A stretch of DNA of 55,022 nucleotides from Fen-1273 sp035516035 (GCA_035516035.1 DATJAS010000031.1:1-55022); one strand, 5' to 3'. Positions 15,817 to 27,266 are shown, counted from the stretch's first letter. Numbers and translations: made by a program. The notes: generated from the sequence alone by a model not told the origin.

Positions 15817-17196
15817 ATGCTCTCACCGAAGACTCTTCCATTGCGATTCAGGGAGTACTGCCGCAGGAACGCCCTGTTCGCGGAGCATGACACGGTGATC
15901 GCCGCGGTGAGCGGGGGCGTCGATTCGATGGTCCTCCTGGACCTCCTCGCCCGGGAGCGCGGGCTCAACGTCATCGTGGGGCATTTCAACCACCGTCTCC
16001 GGGGCGTCGAGTCGGACGGGGACGAAGAGTTCGTCGCCCGGAGGGCCGAGAAGTACGGTTTTCCTTTCAACGCCGGACGGGGAGATACTGCGGCTGAGTC
16101 CAAGCGGAGGAAGGTTGGCATCCAGGAAGCCGCAAGAGACATGCGGTACGATTTCCTGAAGAAGCTCAGGGAGTCGGCCGGCGGCGGCCACATTGCCACC
16201 GCCCACCAGGCGGACGACAACGCCGAGACAATCCTCCTTCACCTGTTCCGGGGGACGGGGGTGCAGGGAATGGCCGGCATCCCCGTGTCACGGGACGGGG
16301 TCATCAGGCCGCTCCTCTTCGCCGGACGCGCGGAAATTGAGGAGTTTGCGCACAACGAGCAGCTCCCATTCCGGACGGATTCCTCAAACGCAAAGGACCG
16401 ATACGCGCGCAACGTCCTCCGCCACCGTGTTCTCCCTCTTCTGAAGGACGTCGTCTCCCCCTCCGTGGTGGAGAATATCAACCGTTCCGGGGAGAATTTT
16501 CGGGCGCTGGCTGCGTATATAATGGAGGAGGCCGGGAAGGCGCTGGAGGCCTGTACGACGGGACGCGGCGCCTCAGGGATCAGGCTATCGGTTGAGCGGC
16601 TGGAGGCCCGGCCTCTCTTTCTCAGGCAGCTGGCCGTGCGGAGCGCCGTGGAGGAAACCTCGGGCTCAGCCGCAGGCACCGGGAACGTCGACGCCGTGCT
16701 TGCGCTCCTGGAAAACGAGCCGGGGACGCGCGTCACGCTCGCGGGGGGGACCGTGGCCGAAAGGACGAGGGACGAGCTTGTGATCGGCCCGCCCGCGGAA
16801 GAACGGGCGTTCGATTACGCGGTAGAGGTGGGCCGCTCTTATGCGCTCAGGGGATTCCGGTTCGCCGCGACGATGGTCGAGGCGCGGGGACCGGTCGCCG
16901 GACGCGGCGTCGAATACGCTGATGCGGCGGCCACCGGGCCGGGCCCGCTCACGCTCAGGAACTGGCGCGAGGGGGACTCATTCGTCCCCCTGGGGATGGG
17001 GGGGCGGAAGAAAGTGAGCGATTTTTTCGTGGACGAGAAGGTGCCCGCGAGCGGAAAGAAGGAGATCCCGCTCCTGGTCACGCCCGGCGGGGAGATCGTG
17101 TGGGTGTGCGGGATGAGGCTGGACGACCGATTCAAGATCACGCCGGCAACGCGCCGGGTCATCAAACTCGAATTCTCCACAACCTCCCCCACCTGA
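15817..17196 (+). CDS. tilS: tRNA(Ile)-lysidine synthase
   Basis: A 459-residue N-type ATP pyrophosphatase that attaches lysine to C34 of tRNA-Ile2 (CAT), changing both codon reading and charging from Met to Ile. The PP-loop is AAVSGGVDSMVLLDLL (Ser32-Ser37); VGHFNHRLRG and TAHQADDNAETILLHLFRGTG follow; the C-terminal TilS domain contains LRNWREGDSFVPLGMGGRKKVSDFF. ATG 15817 is used because the longer frame starts inside the tRNA. Order tilS-hpt-ftsH is widely conserved. The gap to hpt is one base. Confidence 0.95.
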   Translation: MLSPKTLPLRFREYCRRNALFAEHDTVIAAVSGGVDSMVLLDLLARERGLNVIVGHFNHRLRGVESDGDEEFVARRAEKYGFPFNAGRGDTAAESKRRKVGIQEAARDMRYDFLKKLRESAGGGHIATAHQADDNAETILLHLFRGTGVQGMAGIPVSRDGVIRPLLFAGRAEIEEFAHNEQLPFRTDSSNAKDRYARNVLRHRVLPLLKDVVSPSVVENINRSGENFRALAAYIMEEAGKALEACTTGRGASGIRLSVERLEARPLFLRQLAVRSAVEETSGSAAGTGNVDAVLALLENEPGTRVTLAGGTVAERTRDELVIGPPAEERAFDYAVEVGRSYALRGFRFAATMVEARGPVAGRGVEYADAAATGPGPLTLRNWREGDSFVPLGMGGRKKVSDFFVDEKVPASGKKEIPLLVTPGGEIVWVCGMRLDDRFKITPATRRVIKLEFSTTSPT

Positions 17197-17197
17197 C

Positions 17198-17767
17198 ATG
17201 GCGGTCCAGATCACAGTCAACGGCGACCGGTTCGTCGAGATGATCAGCGAGCGCCGCATCAGGACGGCGGTGAAGCGCCTCGCCCGGGAGATCTCCAGGG
17301 ACCATAAAGGGACCGTGCCGGTCTTCATTGGCATACTGAACGGGTCGTTCATATTCTTCGCCGACCTGATACGGGAGGTCGGGATCGCCTGCGAGGTGGA
17401 TTTCCTGAAGCTCTCGAGCTACGGCGACGCGAAGATCAGCTCGGGCAACGTGCGCCTCTTGAAAGACCTGAACTGCCAGGTGGAAGGCCGGGACATCATT
17501 ATCGTGGAAGATATCGTGGATACGGGACTCTCGGTGGAGTACATCCGGCACCTGATCGAGCCGCAGAACCCCCGTTCACTCAAGGTTGTTACACTCTTAT
17601 TCAAATCGGCATCGGTGAAGCCGGGCACGCACGTCGATTACGTCGGCTTCGACATCCCGTCCGATTTCGTCATTGGGTACGGACTGGACTACGCGCAGCG
17701 CGAGCGCAACCTGAAGGCGGTCTACCGGTTGAAAGCGAAATCCCCCCGCGCGAAGGCGGGGGCGTAA
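17198..17767 (+). CDS. hpt: Hypoxanthine phosphoribosyltransferase
   Basis: A 189-residue purine-salvage enzyme converting hypoxanthine or guanine plus PRPP to IMP or GMP. The PRPP loop is IIVEDIVDTGLSVEYI (about 101-116), the flexible loop LKLSSYGDAKISSGNV is at about 70-85, and VDYVGFDIPSDFVIGYGLDYAQRERN is the purine-binding end. Length is normal for the family. It sits one base after tilS and 20 bp before ftsH, so all three are probably on one transcript. Confidence 0.96.
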   Translation: MAVQITVNGDRFVEMISERRIRTAVKRLAREISRDHKGTVPVFIGILNGSFIFFADLIREVGIACEVDFLKLSSYGDAKISSGNVRLLKDLNCQVEGRDIIIVEDIVDTGLSVEYIRHLIEPQNPRSLKVVTLLFKSASVKPGTHVDYVGFDIPSDFVIGYGLDYAQRERNLKAVYRLKAKSPRAKAGA

Positions 17768-17787
17768 GAGAGGAGCACCACAGAGCG

Positions 17788-19844
<2,057 letters not shown>

Positions 19845-19848
<4 letters not shown>

Positions 19849-20510
19849 GTCTTCCCCGGAACGTCGAGGACAGCTACGGCACGGAAGTCATCCGCAAGCT
19901 GATTCACCTGCTGTCGCTGCTCATCCCCGTCGTCTACTATTTCGTCACAAAGGCGACGGCGCTTGCGATCCTTATTCCCCTGACACTGGCGTTCGGCCTC
20001 TCGGACATCGCGCGGCTCTTCGTGCCCGCCTTCGGCATATTTTACAACGGGCTCTTCGGTTTTCTCCTCCGCAGCCACGAGCAGAACGGGCGGGGGCGCC
20101 GCCTCAACGGCGCCACGTACGTGCTGCTGGCCGCGACGCTCGCCGTCCTGCTTTTCCCCAAGGTCATCGCGCTCACGGCCATCGCCATACTGATCGTCTC
20201 CGACACGAGCGCCGCCCTGATCGGCCGCCGGTTCGGCCGGCACCGCTTCATGAGCAAGAGCCTCGAGGGCGCAAGCGCGTTTCTCGTGAGCGGTCTCGTG
20301 GTAGTGGCGCTCGCGCCCAAGGTGGATTATTCCGCCACGGAGTATCTCATCGGCGCAGCCGGGGCGCTGCTCGGAGCGGTCGTGGAGGCTTCCGCCATCG
20401 GGCTCGACGACAACCTCTCCATTCCCCTGACCGTCGGCGGCGTCATGTGGCTCCTCTACGTCGTCCTACTCCCCGCGGTCAACCTCTTCAAGCTCGACGG
20501 CATGGTCTGA
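19845..20510 (+). CDS. Diacylglycerol/polyprenol kinase family membrane protein
   Basis: A 221-residue protein with about six membrane segments related to the CTP-dependent dolichol/diacylglycerol/phytol kinases and phosphatidate cytidylyltransferases. The family signature is VSDTSAALIGRRFGRHRFMSKSLEGASAF at about 118-146, where the Asp and Lys contact the nucleotide. An early motif RKLIHLLSLLIPVVYYF is also typical. Substrate (polyprenol, diacylglycerol or phytol) cannot be decided. It overlaps ftsH by ATGA and is followed one base later by the deoxyribosyltransferase-like gene, so it belongs to the tilS-hpt-ftsH operon. Confidence 0.85.
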
Positions 20511-20511
20511 C

Positions 20512-20976
20512 ATGGCATCCCGCGTATACCTTTCGGGCGGCATGGAATACGCGGCGAACGAAGGGCGCGACTGGCGGCGCGACATGCAGGAGTGGCTCGA
20601 AGAGGAGATGGGGTGCACGGTCTTCAACCCCAACGTCGAAAGCGACAGGCTCTTCAGGACCGAATTCGCCGGGGTCGACTTCCGCGCCCTGAAAGAGCGT
20701 GATCTCGAGCGCTATGTGTCGATCGCAGAGAAGCTCGTCACCATCGACTGCGACGAGATCGCCGAGCGGACGGATTTCGTGATCGTTTACTGGAACGAAT
20801 CGGCCCAGCGGGGCGCCGGGACGAAGGGGGAGCTGACGATCGCCCACTACTTCCGGAAACCGGTCTACATGGTGACATCCCTGCAACTGGATGAGATCCC
20901 CGGCTGGGTCCTCGGGTGCGTGAGCAGGATGTTCGGGGATTTCGAGAGCCTGAAGATGTTCCTTACCTCCCACTAA
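20512..20976 (+). CDS. Nucleoside 2-deoxyribosyltransferase-like protein
   Basis: A 154-residue Rossmann-like protein resembling nucleoside 2-deoxyribosyltransferases and their uncharacterised relatives. Visible motifs are VYLSGGMEYA at the start, a central TIDCDEIAERTDFVIVYWNES, and GAGTKGELTIAHYFRKPVYMVTS, where the GT-xxE segment supplies the catalytic Glu in the family. True transferases exchange bases on deoxynucleosides; others act as nucleotide hydrolases or sensors, so the activity here is uncertain. It is last in the operon and is followed by dispersed repeat copy E. Confidence 0.75.
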   Translation: MASRVYLSGGMEYAANEGRDWRRDMQEWLEEEMGCTVFNPNVESDRLFRTEFAGVDFRALKERDLERYVSIAEKLVTIDCDEIAERTDFVIVYWNESAQRGAGTKGELTIAHYFRKPVYMVTSLQLDEIPGWVLGCVSRMFGDFESLKMFLTSH

Positions 20977-20978
20977 GC

Positions 20979-21052
20979 GTCATTGCGAGCGTTTTGTGCG
21001 AAGCAATCTCGCGTGAGATTGCTTCGTCGCATAAGGCGCTCCTCGCAATGAC
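20979..21052. repeat. Dispersed palindromic repeat, copy E (full length, short form)
   Basis: A 74-bp element with perfect 11-bp inverted ends GTCATTGCGAG (20979-20989) and CTCGCAATGAC (21042-21052). The interior also folds back: GCGAAGCAATCTC pairs with GAGATTGCTTCGTCGC. It fills almost the whole gap between the deoxyribosyltransferase-like gene and the permease gene. Confidence 0.88.
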
Positions 21053-21066
21053 ACGGAGTGCCGATC

Positions 21067-22458
21067 ATGGACGCACAGCAGACACTCTCGCGCAGGCTGG
21101 GACCGTACGCGGCGGCGGCGGTCGTGATCGGCTCCGTCATCGGATCGGGGATCTTTCTCACCCCGCAGCGCGTTGCGGCGGTGGTGCAGGTTCCGGGCAT
21201 CATGCTCGCCGTCTGGGTCCTCACGGGTCTTCTGACGCTCGCCGGCGCGCTCACGAACGCGGAGATCGCCAGCCAGATCGCGGAGCCGGGAGGACAGTAC
21301 GTCTTCTTCCGCGTCCTGTACGGCGACTGGCTCGCGTTCCTCTACGGCTGGTGTACGTTCATCGTCTACCAGACGGGCTCGATCGCCGCGATTGCCGTCG
21401 CTTTCGCCCGCTATTTCGGCTACTTCGTCGCGCTGCCCCACCTGAGTCCCGCGCTTGAAGCCTGGAAGCTCCCGCTGATCGGCGACATCGCCCCCCTTGC
21501 GGATATCGGCGTAAAGCTCGTTGCCATCGCCGCCATCGTGGTCGTGGCGGGGGTGAACTACACGGGTGTGCAGCGGGGAGGGTTTGTCCAGGTCCTGTTC
21601 ACATCGCTCAAGGTGGCGGCGCTCGCCGCTATTGTCGTTCTCGGGATCAGCGCGGGACACGGCAGCACGGCGCACTTTTTCCCCCTCTGGGGGACCCCCT
21701 CTTCAGGCGATCTCGCGGGGGCGATCGGCATCGCGATGGTCGCGACGCTCTGGTCGTACGACGGGTGGAACAGCCTGACGTACCTGGCCGGCGAGGTGAA
21801 GGACCCGCAGCGGAACATCCCGCGCGCGCTCATCCTGGGGACAGTGGCCGTGATCGCAATTTACGTCCTGGCCAACCTGGCGTATCTCTACGTGCTGCCC
21901 ATCGGGGAGATGGCGGCGTCGAAGCTCGTCGCAGCGGACATGATGGAGAGGGTGTTCCCGGGTTACGGGGGGGCGCTGATCTCCGCGGCGGTGATGATCT
22001 CGACGTTTGGGACGGTGAACGCGACGTCGATGACCACGGCGAGAGTCTACTTTGCGATGGCGAGGGACCGGATGTTCTTCAGGCAGATGGGGATCATCCA
22101 CCCGCAATACCGCACGCCGTCACGGTCGCTCATCATACAGGCCGCGTGGGCGTCGATCCTCACGCTCACCGGGACGTACGACCAGATATTCACCTACGTC
22201 ATATTCGCATCGTGGATATTCTACGCCCTCGGTGCGGCGGGAATATTCATCATGAGGCGGAAGATGCCCGGTGCTTCCTCCCCCTACAGGGTGCCCGGTT
22301 ACCCAGTGGTGCCGCTCCTCTTCGTCGGCGTGGCGACATGGTTCGTCATCAACACGCTCGTCAAGCAGTCCTCCGATTCGTTCGTCGGGCTACTCCTCCT
22401 CATCGCCGGGCTCCCCTTCTACGCCTACTGGAAGAAGACTGCCGCAGCCGCCACGTGA
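21067..22458 (+). CDS. APC-family amino acid permease
   Basis: A 463-residue inner-membrane transporter with about 12 membrane segments. The first helix carries AAVVIGSVIGSGIFLTP, the substrate-binding GSGIF motif of the APC superfamily; ATLWSYDGWNSLTYLAGEVKDPQRNIPRAL at about 225 is the conserved helix-6 and loop region of the LAT-type subgroup. It should import or exchange neutral amino acids, identity unknown. ATG 21067 (GGAG 9 nt upstream) is preferred to the in-frame GTG at 21058, which abuts repeat copy E. It is convergent with the M16 peptidase gene. Confidence 0.92.
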   Translation: MDAQQTLSRRLGPYAAAAVVIGSVIGSGIFLTPQRVAAVVQVPGIMLAVWVLTGLLTLAGALTNAEIASQIAEPGGQYVFFRVLYGDWLAFLYGWCTFIVYQTGSIAAIAVAFARYFGYFVALPHLSPALEAWKLPLIGDIAPLADIGVKLVAIAAIVVVAGVNYTGVQRGGFVQVLFTSLKVAALAAIVVLGISAGHGSTAHFFPLWGTPSSGDLAGAIGIAMVATLWSYDGWNSLTYLAGEVKDPQRNIPRALILGTVAVIAIYVLANLAYLYVLPIGEMAASKLVAADMMERVFPGYGGALISAAVMISTFGTVNATSMTTARVYFAMARDRMFFRQMGIIHPQYRTPSRSLIIQAAWASILTLTGTYDQIFTYVIFASWIFYALGAAGIFIMRRKMPGASSPYRVPGYPVVPLLFVGVATWFVINTLVKQSSDSFVGLLLLIAGLPFYAYWKKTAAAAT

Positions 22459-22491
22459 TTTCATTCGTCGCAAAGAAATCCGCTGCTGCCG

Positions 22492-23997
22492 CTACTTGAA
22501 CTCTTCCGTTACAGGCACCACGCTGATCTTCTCCTGAGCGATCTTCACGGGGAAGACGGCGATCTCCCTGTCTTCCGCGATGATCGCGTCCGGTTTCTTT
22601 GTCCGGTACGTGATCGGGCTCGGGAGGTCGGAAACGAGCTCGTCCCGAAATGCCTTCGCGTCCTTCGCGACGATTGCAATCGACATGTCCCCGTAGTGGA
22701 GATGCTTCCGGATGGCCGCGTTCACGTCGTTGAGCGTGAGCGTCCCCATCATCGAGCGGAATTTCGCCAGGTGGCTTCCGGCGATCCCGTAGAAGCGGTC
22801 GTCGAGCGCGTACCCGAGCCGGGCCATCGTCGTCGGCGCATAGTTGAGGACGTATTTCTTCAGAAAGCTCCGCGTCAGCGCGAACTGCTCCTTCGTCAGC
22901 CCGTGCTCCACGAGGTGCTCGTATTCACGGAGAGCAGCCCGCAACGCGAAGTGGCCGGCCTCGGCCGGCACAGGACGGATCCAGATTTCGAATATCTGCT
23001 GGCGCCGGCAGACATTCTGCGGCGGCACTGTGCGCCTCCCACCCCCGGGGAAATTCTCGATGTATGAATAGTCGCCATAATTGAGCCCCCGCTCCTCACG
23101 GATCACCTGGTAGAGGTGGCTGCTGGAGTTCCTGTGCTCGCCCAGCCAGGAGTTCGCAATCGCCAGGGCGTACCAATCCTTCGTCCCGCGCAGGATGTCG
23201 ATCGGGACGCCCATGCTGATGGCCGTGGCGGGAGCATCCTTCTGGACGATCGTTGCCCGGAAACCGCTGAGCGCCGCGGGCTTCGGCGGAGGCACGGCGG
23301 CGGGCTTCCCCGCGGGGAGTTTCGCCAGGTCGCGCTGCAGGCGTGCGAGCAGCGCAGCATCGTACCCGCCCCCCAGCCCGATGACGACGTTGTCCTTCGT
23401 GTAGTATGTCCGGTAGAACGCACGGACGTCATCCAGCGTGATGCTCTTCACCCCCGAGACCAGCCCGTCGGTGATGTGGCCGTAGGGCGTGCCGGCAAAT
23501 ATATCGTCGTACAGGACGGCCTTCCCGAGCTCCTCATCGCTCGAATAGCGGAGCGTGTTTTCCACGTAGTTGAGCGTGAGGCTCTTGATCCGGTCGAGAT
23601 CATCCTGCGTGAACGCCGGGGAGGTAATCGCGTCAAGGAAGAGCGGATAGTAATCCCCGAGGTTGTCCCGGTGAACGCGGCCGTAGATCACGGTCATCTC
23701 CGTTGAAACGCTCGCGTCGTAGGACGCCGCGAGGGGGTAGAGGAGGTCCAGGATCTGTTCGTAGCTGTGCGCCCGGGTCGATGCATCTGTGAGCATCGAT
23801 GCCGTGACCGCCGCCAGCCCCTCCTTCCCCGCGGGATCGTTCTGGGAGCCGGTCTTGAACCAGATCCGGAAGCAGATTGTCGGGTCGTTCTTCACCGGGA
23901 GCAGGACAGTGTTGTCGGTCTTCACGCTTGCCTCTCCGAGAGTCATGAGACTGAACGCGGCCGCGATGACCGCCGGGATGCAGCGGGTGGTTTTCAT
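22492..23997 (-). CDS. M16-family peptidase homologue lacking the zinc motif
   Basis: A 501-residue exported protein (signal peptide about 1-23) with the paired insulinase-type M16 domains. At the place of the inverted zinc motif HxxEH it reads EGLAAVTASML, so it cannot bind catalytic zinc itself. Conserved C-terminal-domain features are present, such as HLYQVIREERGLNYGDYSYI, the Arg/Tyr substrate-binding segment. Such subunits pair with a catalytic M16 partner, as in mitochondrial processing peptidase. The catalytic partner gene overlaps it by 4 bp upstream, giving strong reason to expect a heterodimer. Confidence 0.9.
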   Translation of the reverse strand: MKTTRCIPAVIAAAFSLMTLGEASVKTDNTVLLPVKNDPTICFRIWFKTGSQNDPAGKEGLAAVTASMLTDASTRAHSYEQILDLLYPLAASYDASVSTEMTVIYGRVHRDNLGDYYPLFLDAITSPAFTQDDLDRIKSLTLNYVENTLRYSSDEELGKAVLYDDIFAGTPYGHITDGLVSGVKSITLDDVRAFYRTYYTKDNVVIGLGGGYDAALLARLQRDLAKLPAGKPAAVPPPKPAALSGFRATIVQKDAPATAISMGVPIDILRGTKDWYALAIANSWLGEHRNSSSHLYQVIREERGLNYGDYSYIENFPGGGRRTVPPQNVCRRQQIFEIWIRPVPAEAGHFALRAALREYEHLVEHGLTKEQFALTRSFLKKYVLNYAPTTMARLGYALDDRFYGIAGSHLAKFRSMMGTLTLNDVNAAIRKHLHYGDMSIAIVAKDAKAFRDELVSDLPSPITYRTKKPDAIIAEDREIAVFPVKIAQEKISVVPVTEEFK

Positions 23998-25331
23998 TGC
24001 GCCACCCCCTTCAGGACGACGGTCGTGCGTCGGGCGGGCACGAAATACTTGTTCGCCGCGTGCATGACGTCGCCGGGCGTGATCTTCGCCAGCGTCGTGT
24101 AGTAGGCGTCGATCGCATCAATCCCCCCCGTGATGGCAACGACCTGCGCCAGGTGCGCCGCGACGCGGTCGGGCGTATCGAGCGCCATCAGGAACTCGTA
24201 GCGGCTCCGTTTCTTGACGCCGGCCAGCCTTTGCGCGTCGACCGGGGTCGACTGGAACTGCGCGATGGTCTTCTCGATCTCCCCCCGGATCGGAGCGATG
24301 TCGTCGTCCTTCTTGATCCGCGCAACGATCTCAAAGAGGGGCATATCGCGGTTGAAGGGAATGCTCGCGGAGAGGGCGTCAACCCGCTGCTCCTTGATGT
24401 ACAGCCTCTTGTAGAGCTCGCTCGTGCTCCCGAATGCAAGCTCGCCGAAGACCCCCGCGGCGACAAAATCGGTACTGGCGGGGTCGAACGCGTCCCCCTT
24501 GTAGCCCATGTCCAGGATCGGCAGTGTCTTGCCGGGGTACGACACGTCGCCCGTGCGCTCGGCGGTCTGCGGGGGCTCAGGCTTCACGTCCGCAGGCTGA
24601 TAACCCTTCTGCCACGGTCCGTAGTATTGCTTTACGAGCTTCATCACGGCATCAGGCTTTATGTCGCCGACGATCAGTATCACGACGTTCTCCGGGCGAT
24701 AGAAGCGTTTAAAGAACCCCAGGCTGTAGTCATACCCTTCCGGCATCGCCTTGATGTCGCGCTCAAACCCGATCGTGGTATGCTTGTACGTATGGGCGTC
24801 GAAGGCGACGTCACGGATCTTCTCGTCCAGCATCTCGAACGGATTGGTCACCCCCTTGCGGTACTCTCCGTAGATCGCGCCGGATTCCGTCTGGAATGCG
24901 GGGAGATCGTAGCTCAGGTTCTGGAACCTGTCGCTTTCGATTTCGATCACCTTCGGCAGGTCCTCCGCCGCAAAGTCCAGGTGAAATGCCGTGATATCGT
25001 CCGACGTGTAGGCGTTCGCGCTCGCGCCGATGGAGGTAACGATGCTGTCGTACACCGAACCCGGATACTTCTTCGTCCCGCGGAACATCATGTGTTCGAA
25101 GAAGTGGGCGTAGCCCGACCTGCCGGGCTCGATTTCGTCGCGGCTCCCCGTCCTGACGACAGAGTAGTACGCCACGAGCCCGGGCGCGTCCATCGGGATC
25201 ATGATCACCTTCAACCCGTTCGGGAGAACGGCGGTGGTGACCTTATAGGGGAAGATCGCGTCAGACATGGCCGGCGCGGAGAAGAAGGCGAGCAGAGAAA
25301 GCAGGCAAAGGCCTGCCAGGAGAGGTTTCAT
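23994..25331 (-). CDS. M16-family zinc metalloprotease, catalytic subunit
   Basis: A 445-residue exported peptidase (signal peptide about 1-24). The inverted zinc motif is GYAHFFEHMMFRG with His76, Glu79 and His80; Glu156 in GAIYGEYRKG lies 76 residues further, as expected for the third ligand. The C-terminal M16 domain contains SELYKRLYIKEQRVDALSA. It would degrade peptides in the periplasm. The start lies 21 bp after the rhomboid gene; its end overlaps the non-catalytic partner. Together with the rhomboid protease the operon is rich in proteolysis functions. Confidence 0.94.
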   Translation of the reverse strand: MKPLLAGLCLLSLLAFFSAPAMSDAIFPYKVTTAVLPNGLKVIMIPMDAPGLVAYYSVVRTGSRDEIEPGRSGYAHFFEHMMFRGTKKYPGSVYDSIVTSIGASANAYTSDDITAFHLDFAAEDLPKVIEIESDRFQNLSYDLPAFQTESGAIYGEYRKGVTNPFEMLDEKIRDVAFDAHTYKHTTIGFERDIKAMPEGYDYSLGFFKRFYRPENVVILIVGDIKPDAVMKLVKQYYGPWQKGYQPADVKPEPPQTAERTGDVSYPGKTLPILDMGYKGDAFDPASTDFVAAGVFGELAFGSTSELYKRLYIKEQRVDALSASIPFNRDMPLFEIVARIKKDDDIAPIRGEIEKTIAQFQSTPVDAQRLAGVKKRSRYEFLMALDTPDRVAAHLAQVVAITGGIDAIDAYYTTLAKITPGDVMHAANKYFVPARRTTVVLKGVAQ

Positions 25332-25352
25332 GAGGGGACTCCGGATGGTGAT

Positions 25353-26102
25353 TCACAATCCTTCGCTGAAGCGGTCCATGAAGGCGATTTCCTGGGAGGT
25401 GAGGCTCCCGACTCCCTGCGTGGCGATCTTCATGCGTATCCTATCGAGCTCCTCCCGGTTGACGACGTGGAGCTTCTCCCTGTCGATTTTTGCCCAGCGC
25501 TCGGCGGCGCCCCGGGCGACCGGGATCGGGGCAGCCTCCGCCATCAGTTGCGCCCTGTGTATGCGGCGGTCGACAAGCTTGAGGTAGAGGTAGGCGCCCA
25601 CGAAACCGCCCAGATGCGCGAAGTGGGCAATCCCCCCGGCATCCTCAAGGCCGCCGAACAAGGAAATTGCAGTGAACGCGACGACAAGCCAGCGGGCCTC
25701 GATCGGTATGATCCCCCAGATGAATATCCTCTCCCGGGGCCAGAAATAGGCGAACGCGAAGAGTACGCCGTAGATCGCGCCCGATGCTCCCACGATCCTG
25801 ACGTACGGCGTGAAGAAGAACGAGAGGATCCCCCCCATGAACCCGCTGATGAAATAGAGAAGAAGATACCGCGTCCCGCCGAGCTCGAGCTCGACACGGG
25901 GGCCGAAGAAGAAGAGCGCCAGCATGTTGAAGAAGATGTGGCCGAGGCTGGCATGCATGAACATGTACGTCACGATCGTCCAGGGCTGCACGAACATGTA
26001 CGCGGGAATCAGCGACATCGCGTTCTCCAGCCCCGGCGCAGCATAGGTCAGGATGAAGATCGCGGCGTTCACGATGATCAACCGCATCGTCCAGCTATTC
26101 AT
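25353..26102 (-). CDS. Rhomboid intramembrane serine protease
   Basis: A 249-residue six-helix membrane protease that cleaves transmembrane helices of other proteins. The catalytic dyad is Ser107 in VGASGAIYG and His163 in IAHFAHLGGFVGA; HASLGHIFFNM (His50, His55, Asn59) is the conserved helix-2 motif with the oxyanion Asn. A C-terminal soluble tail ends with LTSQEIAFMDRFSE, the short motif found on many rhomboids of this lineage (DUF6576-like). ATG 26102 overlaps the stop of the UROD-like gene by 4 bp, implying coupled translation. Substrate unknown. Confidence 0.94.
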   Translation of the reverse strand: MNSWTMRLIIVNAAIFILTYAAPGLENAMSLIPAYMFVQPWTIVTYMFMHASLGHIFFNMLALFFFGPRVELELGGTRYLLLYFISGFMGGILSFFFTPYVRIVGASGAIYGVLFAFAYFWPRERIFIWGIIPIEARWLVVAFTAISLFGGLEDAGGIAHFAHLGGFVGAYLYLKLVDRRIHRAQLMAEAAPIPVARGAAERWAKIDREKLHVVNREELDRIRMKIATQGVGSLTSQEIAFMDRFSEGL

Positions 26103-27166
26103 GCGTAGCGCCCGTATGTGTGAACCGTGTCGTACATCGCCGCGACGTTCTCCACCGGCGAATTATCCTGCAACATGTGCGTGGGAGAAAACGCGTACCC
26201 CCCTCCCGGCATCATCACTTCCAGCATGTCACGTATCTCGCGGATAACGTCGGCGACTCCGCCGGTGACGACGCTCCCCGCCGTGGAGACGCACCCGTGA
26301 AACGCAAGCCGGTCTCCGTACCGATCTTTAAGGTACGCGGGGGCCATATCCTCGGCCTCAGGCTGGAGCGTGTCCACGGCCGTAATACCCATCTCGATAA
26401 AGTCGTCGAATGCCCAGCTGCTCGACCCGCAGGAGTGGATCATGACCGGAACGCCGAAACTCCTCGCCAGGTCCACGAACTTCTGGTGGCGGGGCCGGAT
26501 GTGCTTCCGGAACAGGGGTAGGCTCACCATGGGTCCCCGCTGCGTGCCGAGATCCTCCCCCAGCCACATGAGGTCGAGCTTCCCCTTCGCCTTCTCGAGC
26601 ATCCGCCCGTAGACCTCGAGCTGGACGTCGTTCTTCCTGTCCATGAAGAGGAGCGCGGCAGGATTGTCCGTCACGAGGTCAAGGAGCGTCTGCTCCATCG
26701 TCCGGATCATCCCCGCCGTGTTGATCATGTCACCCGCCCCCGGGTTCCCTATGAGCAGGCAGTAATCTTTCATCCGCTCGCACCGGTCGAGGGCCCCCGC
26801 ATAATCGAAGTCGTCCGCGGAGGGCATCGGCCAGCGGGCCACCGCTTCCGCATCCGCGTCCTTCAGGGGAAAATCGCAGTAGTCCCAGTAGCCTCCCGTA
26901 TCGTGCTCCACCCAGCGCGTGCGGATTCCCCAGATGTCGATCTTCCGCCCGGGCAACGGGGGATGGAGCGGGGGACCGACATACTCAGGGATAACCTCAA
27001 AAAAGTCGATTCCCAGCTTCCGACGGAGCCCTTCGTCGTCACCCGCGCGGAGCCCGTAGTGCTTCTTCAGACGGCCGTCGATGCCGGGATTGGCAAGATA
27101 ATCGATCGGAACGCGGTCGGGAATTTCGTGCGAAAACGCTCTGAGAACGCGTTCTTTTGACGTCAT
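26099..27166 (-). CDS. Uroporphyrinogen decarboxylase (URO-D) family protein
   Basis: A 355-residue TIM-barrel protein of the URO-D superfamily, but not heme-pathway HemE. It opens with TSKERVLRAFSHEIPDRVPIDY, a hallmark of corrinoid methyltransferase-like members (MtaA/CmuA group). MIHSCGSSSWAFDDFIEMGITAVDTLQPEAEDM and FHGCVSTAGSVVTGG hold the His-x-Cys and later Cys that bind zinc in those methyltransferases. No corrinoid protein or HemE partner genes are nearby, so a methyl-transfer role is only possible. It is the first gene of the operon with rhomboid and M16 proteins. Confidence 0.85.
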   Translation of the reverse strand: MTSKERVLRAFSHEIPDRVPIDYLANPGIDGRLKKHYGLRAGDDEGLRRKLGIDFFEVIPEYVGPPLHPPLPGRKIDIWGIRTRWVEHDTGGYWDYCDFPLKDADAEAVARWPMPSADDFDYAGALDRCERMKDYCLLIGNPGAGDMINTAGMIRTMEQTLLDLVTDNPAALLFMDRKNDVQLEVYGRMLEKAKGKLDLMWLGEDLGTQRGPMVSLPLFRKHIRPRHQKFVDLARSFGVPVMIHSCGSSSWAFDDFIEMGITAVDTLQPEAEDMAPAYLKDRYGDRLAFHGCVSTAGSVVTGGVADVIREIRDMLEVMMPGGGYAFSPTHMLQDNSPVENVAAMYDTVHTYGRYA

Positions 27167-27217
27167 CGAGGAAAATCTGGTTACGGAGAGAAGATACTGG
27201 ATTTCGGGGGAAGATAC

Positions 27218-27249
27218 AAAAAGGGGGCACCCGCTGTGCGGGCACCCCC
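27218..27249 (-). terminator. Rho-independent terminator after the beta-propeller lipoprotein gene
   Basis: A stem at 27223-27249 (outer GGGGG/CCCCC and inner CCCGC/GCGGG with a 2-nt internal mismatch) is followed on the minus strand by TTTTTGTATC. It lies 17 bp after the stop of the 27267 gene and separates it from the UROD-like operon. Confidence 0.8.
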
Positions 27250-27266
27250 ATGGAAGAAGGGTAAAA

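Noticed and set aside
23997..26108. 703-residue plus-strand frame across M16 and rhomboid genes
   Set aside because: Antisense to three recognised genes; no motif.
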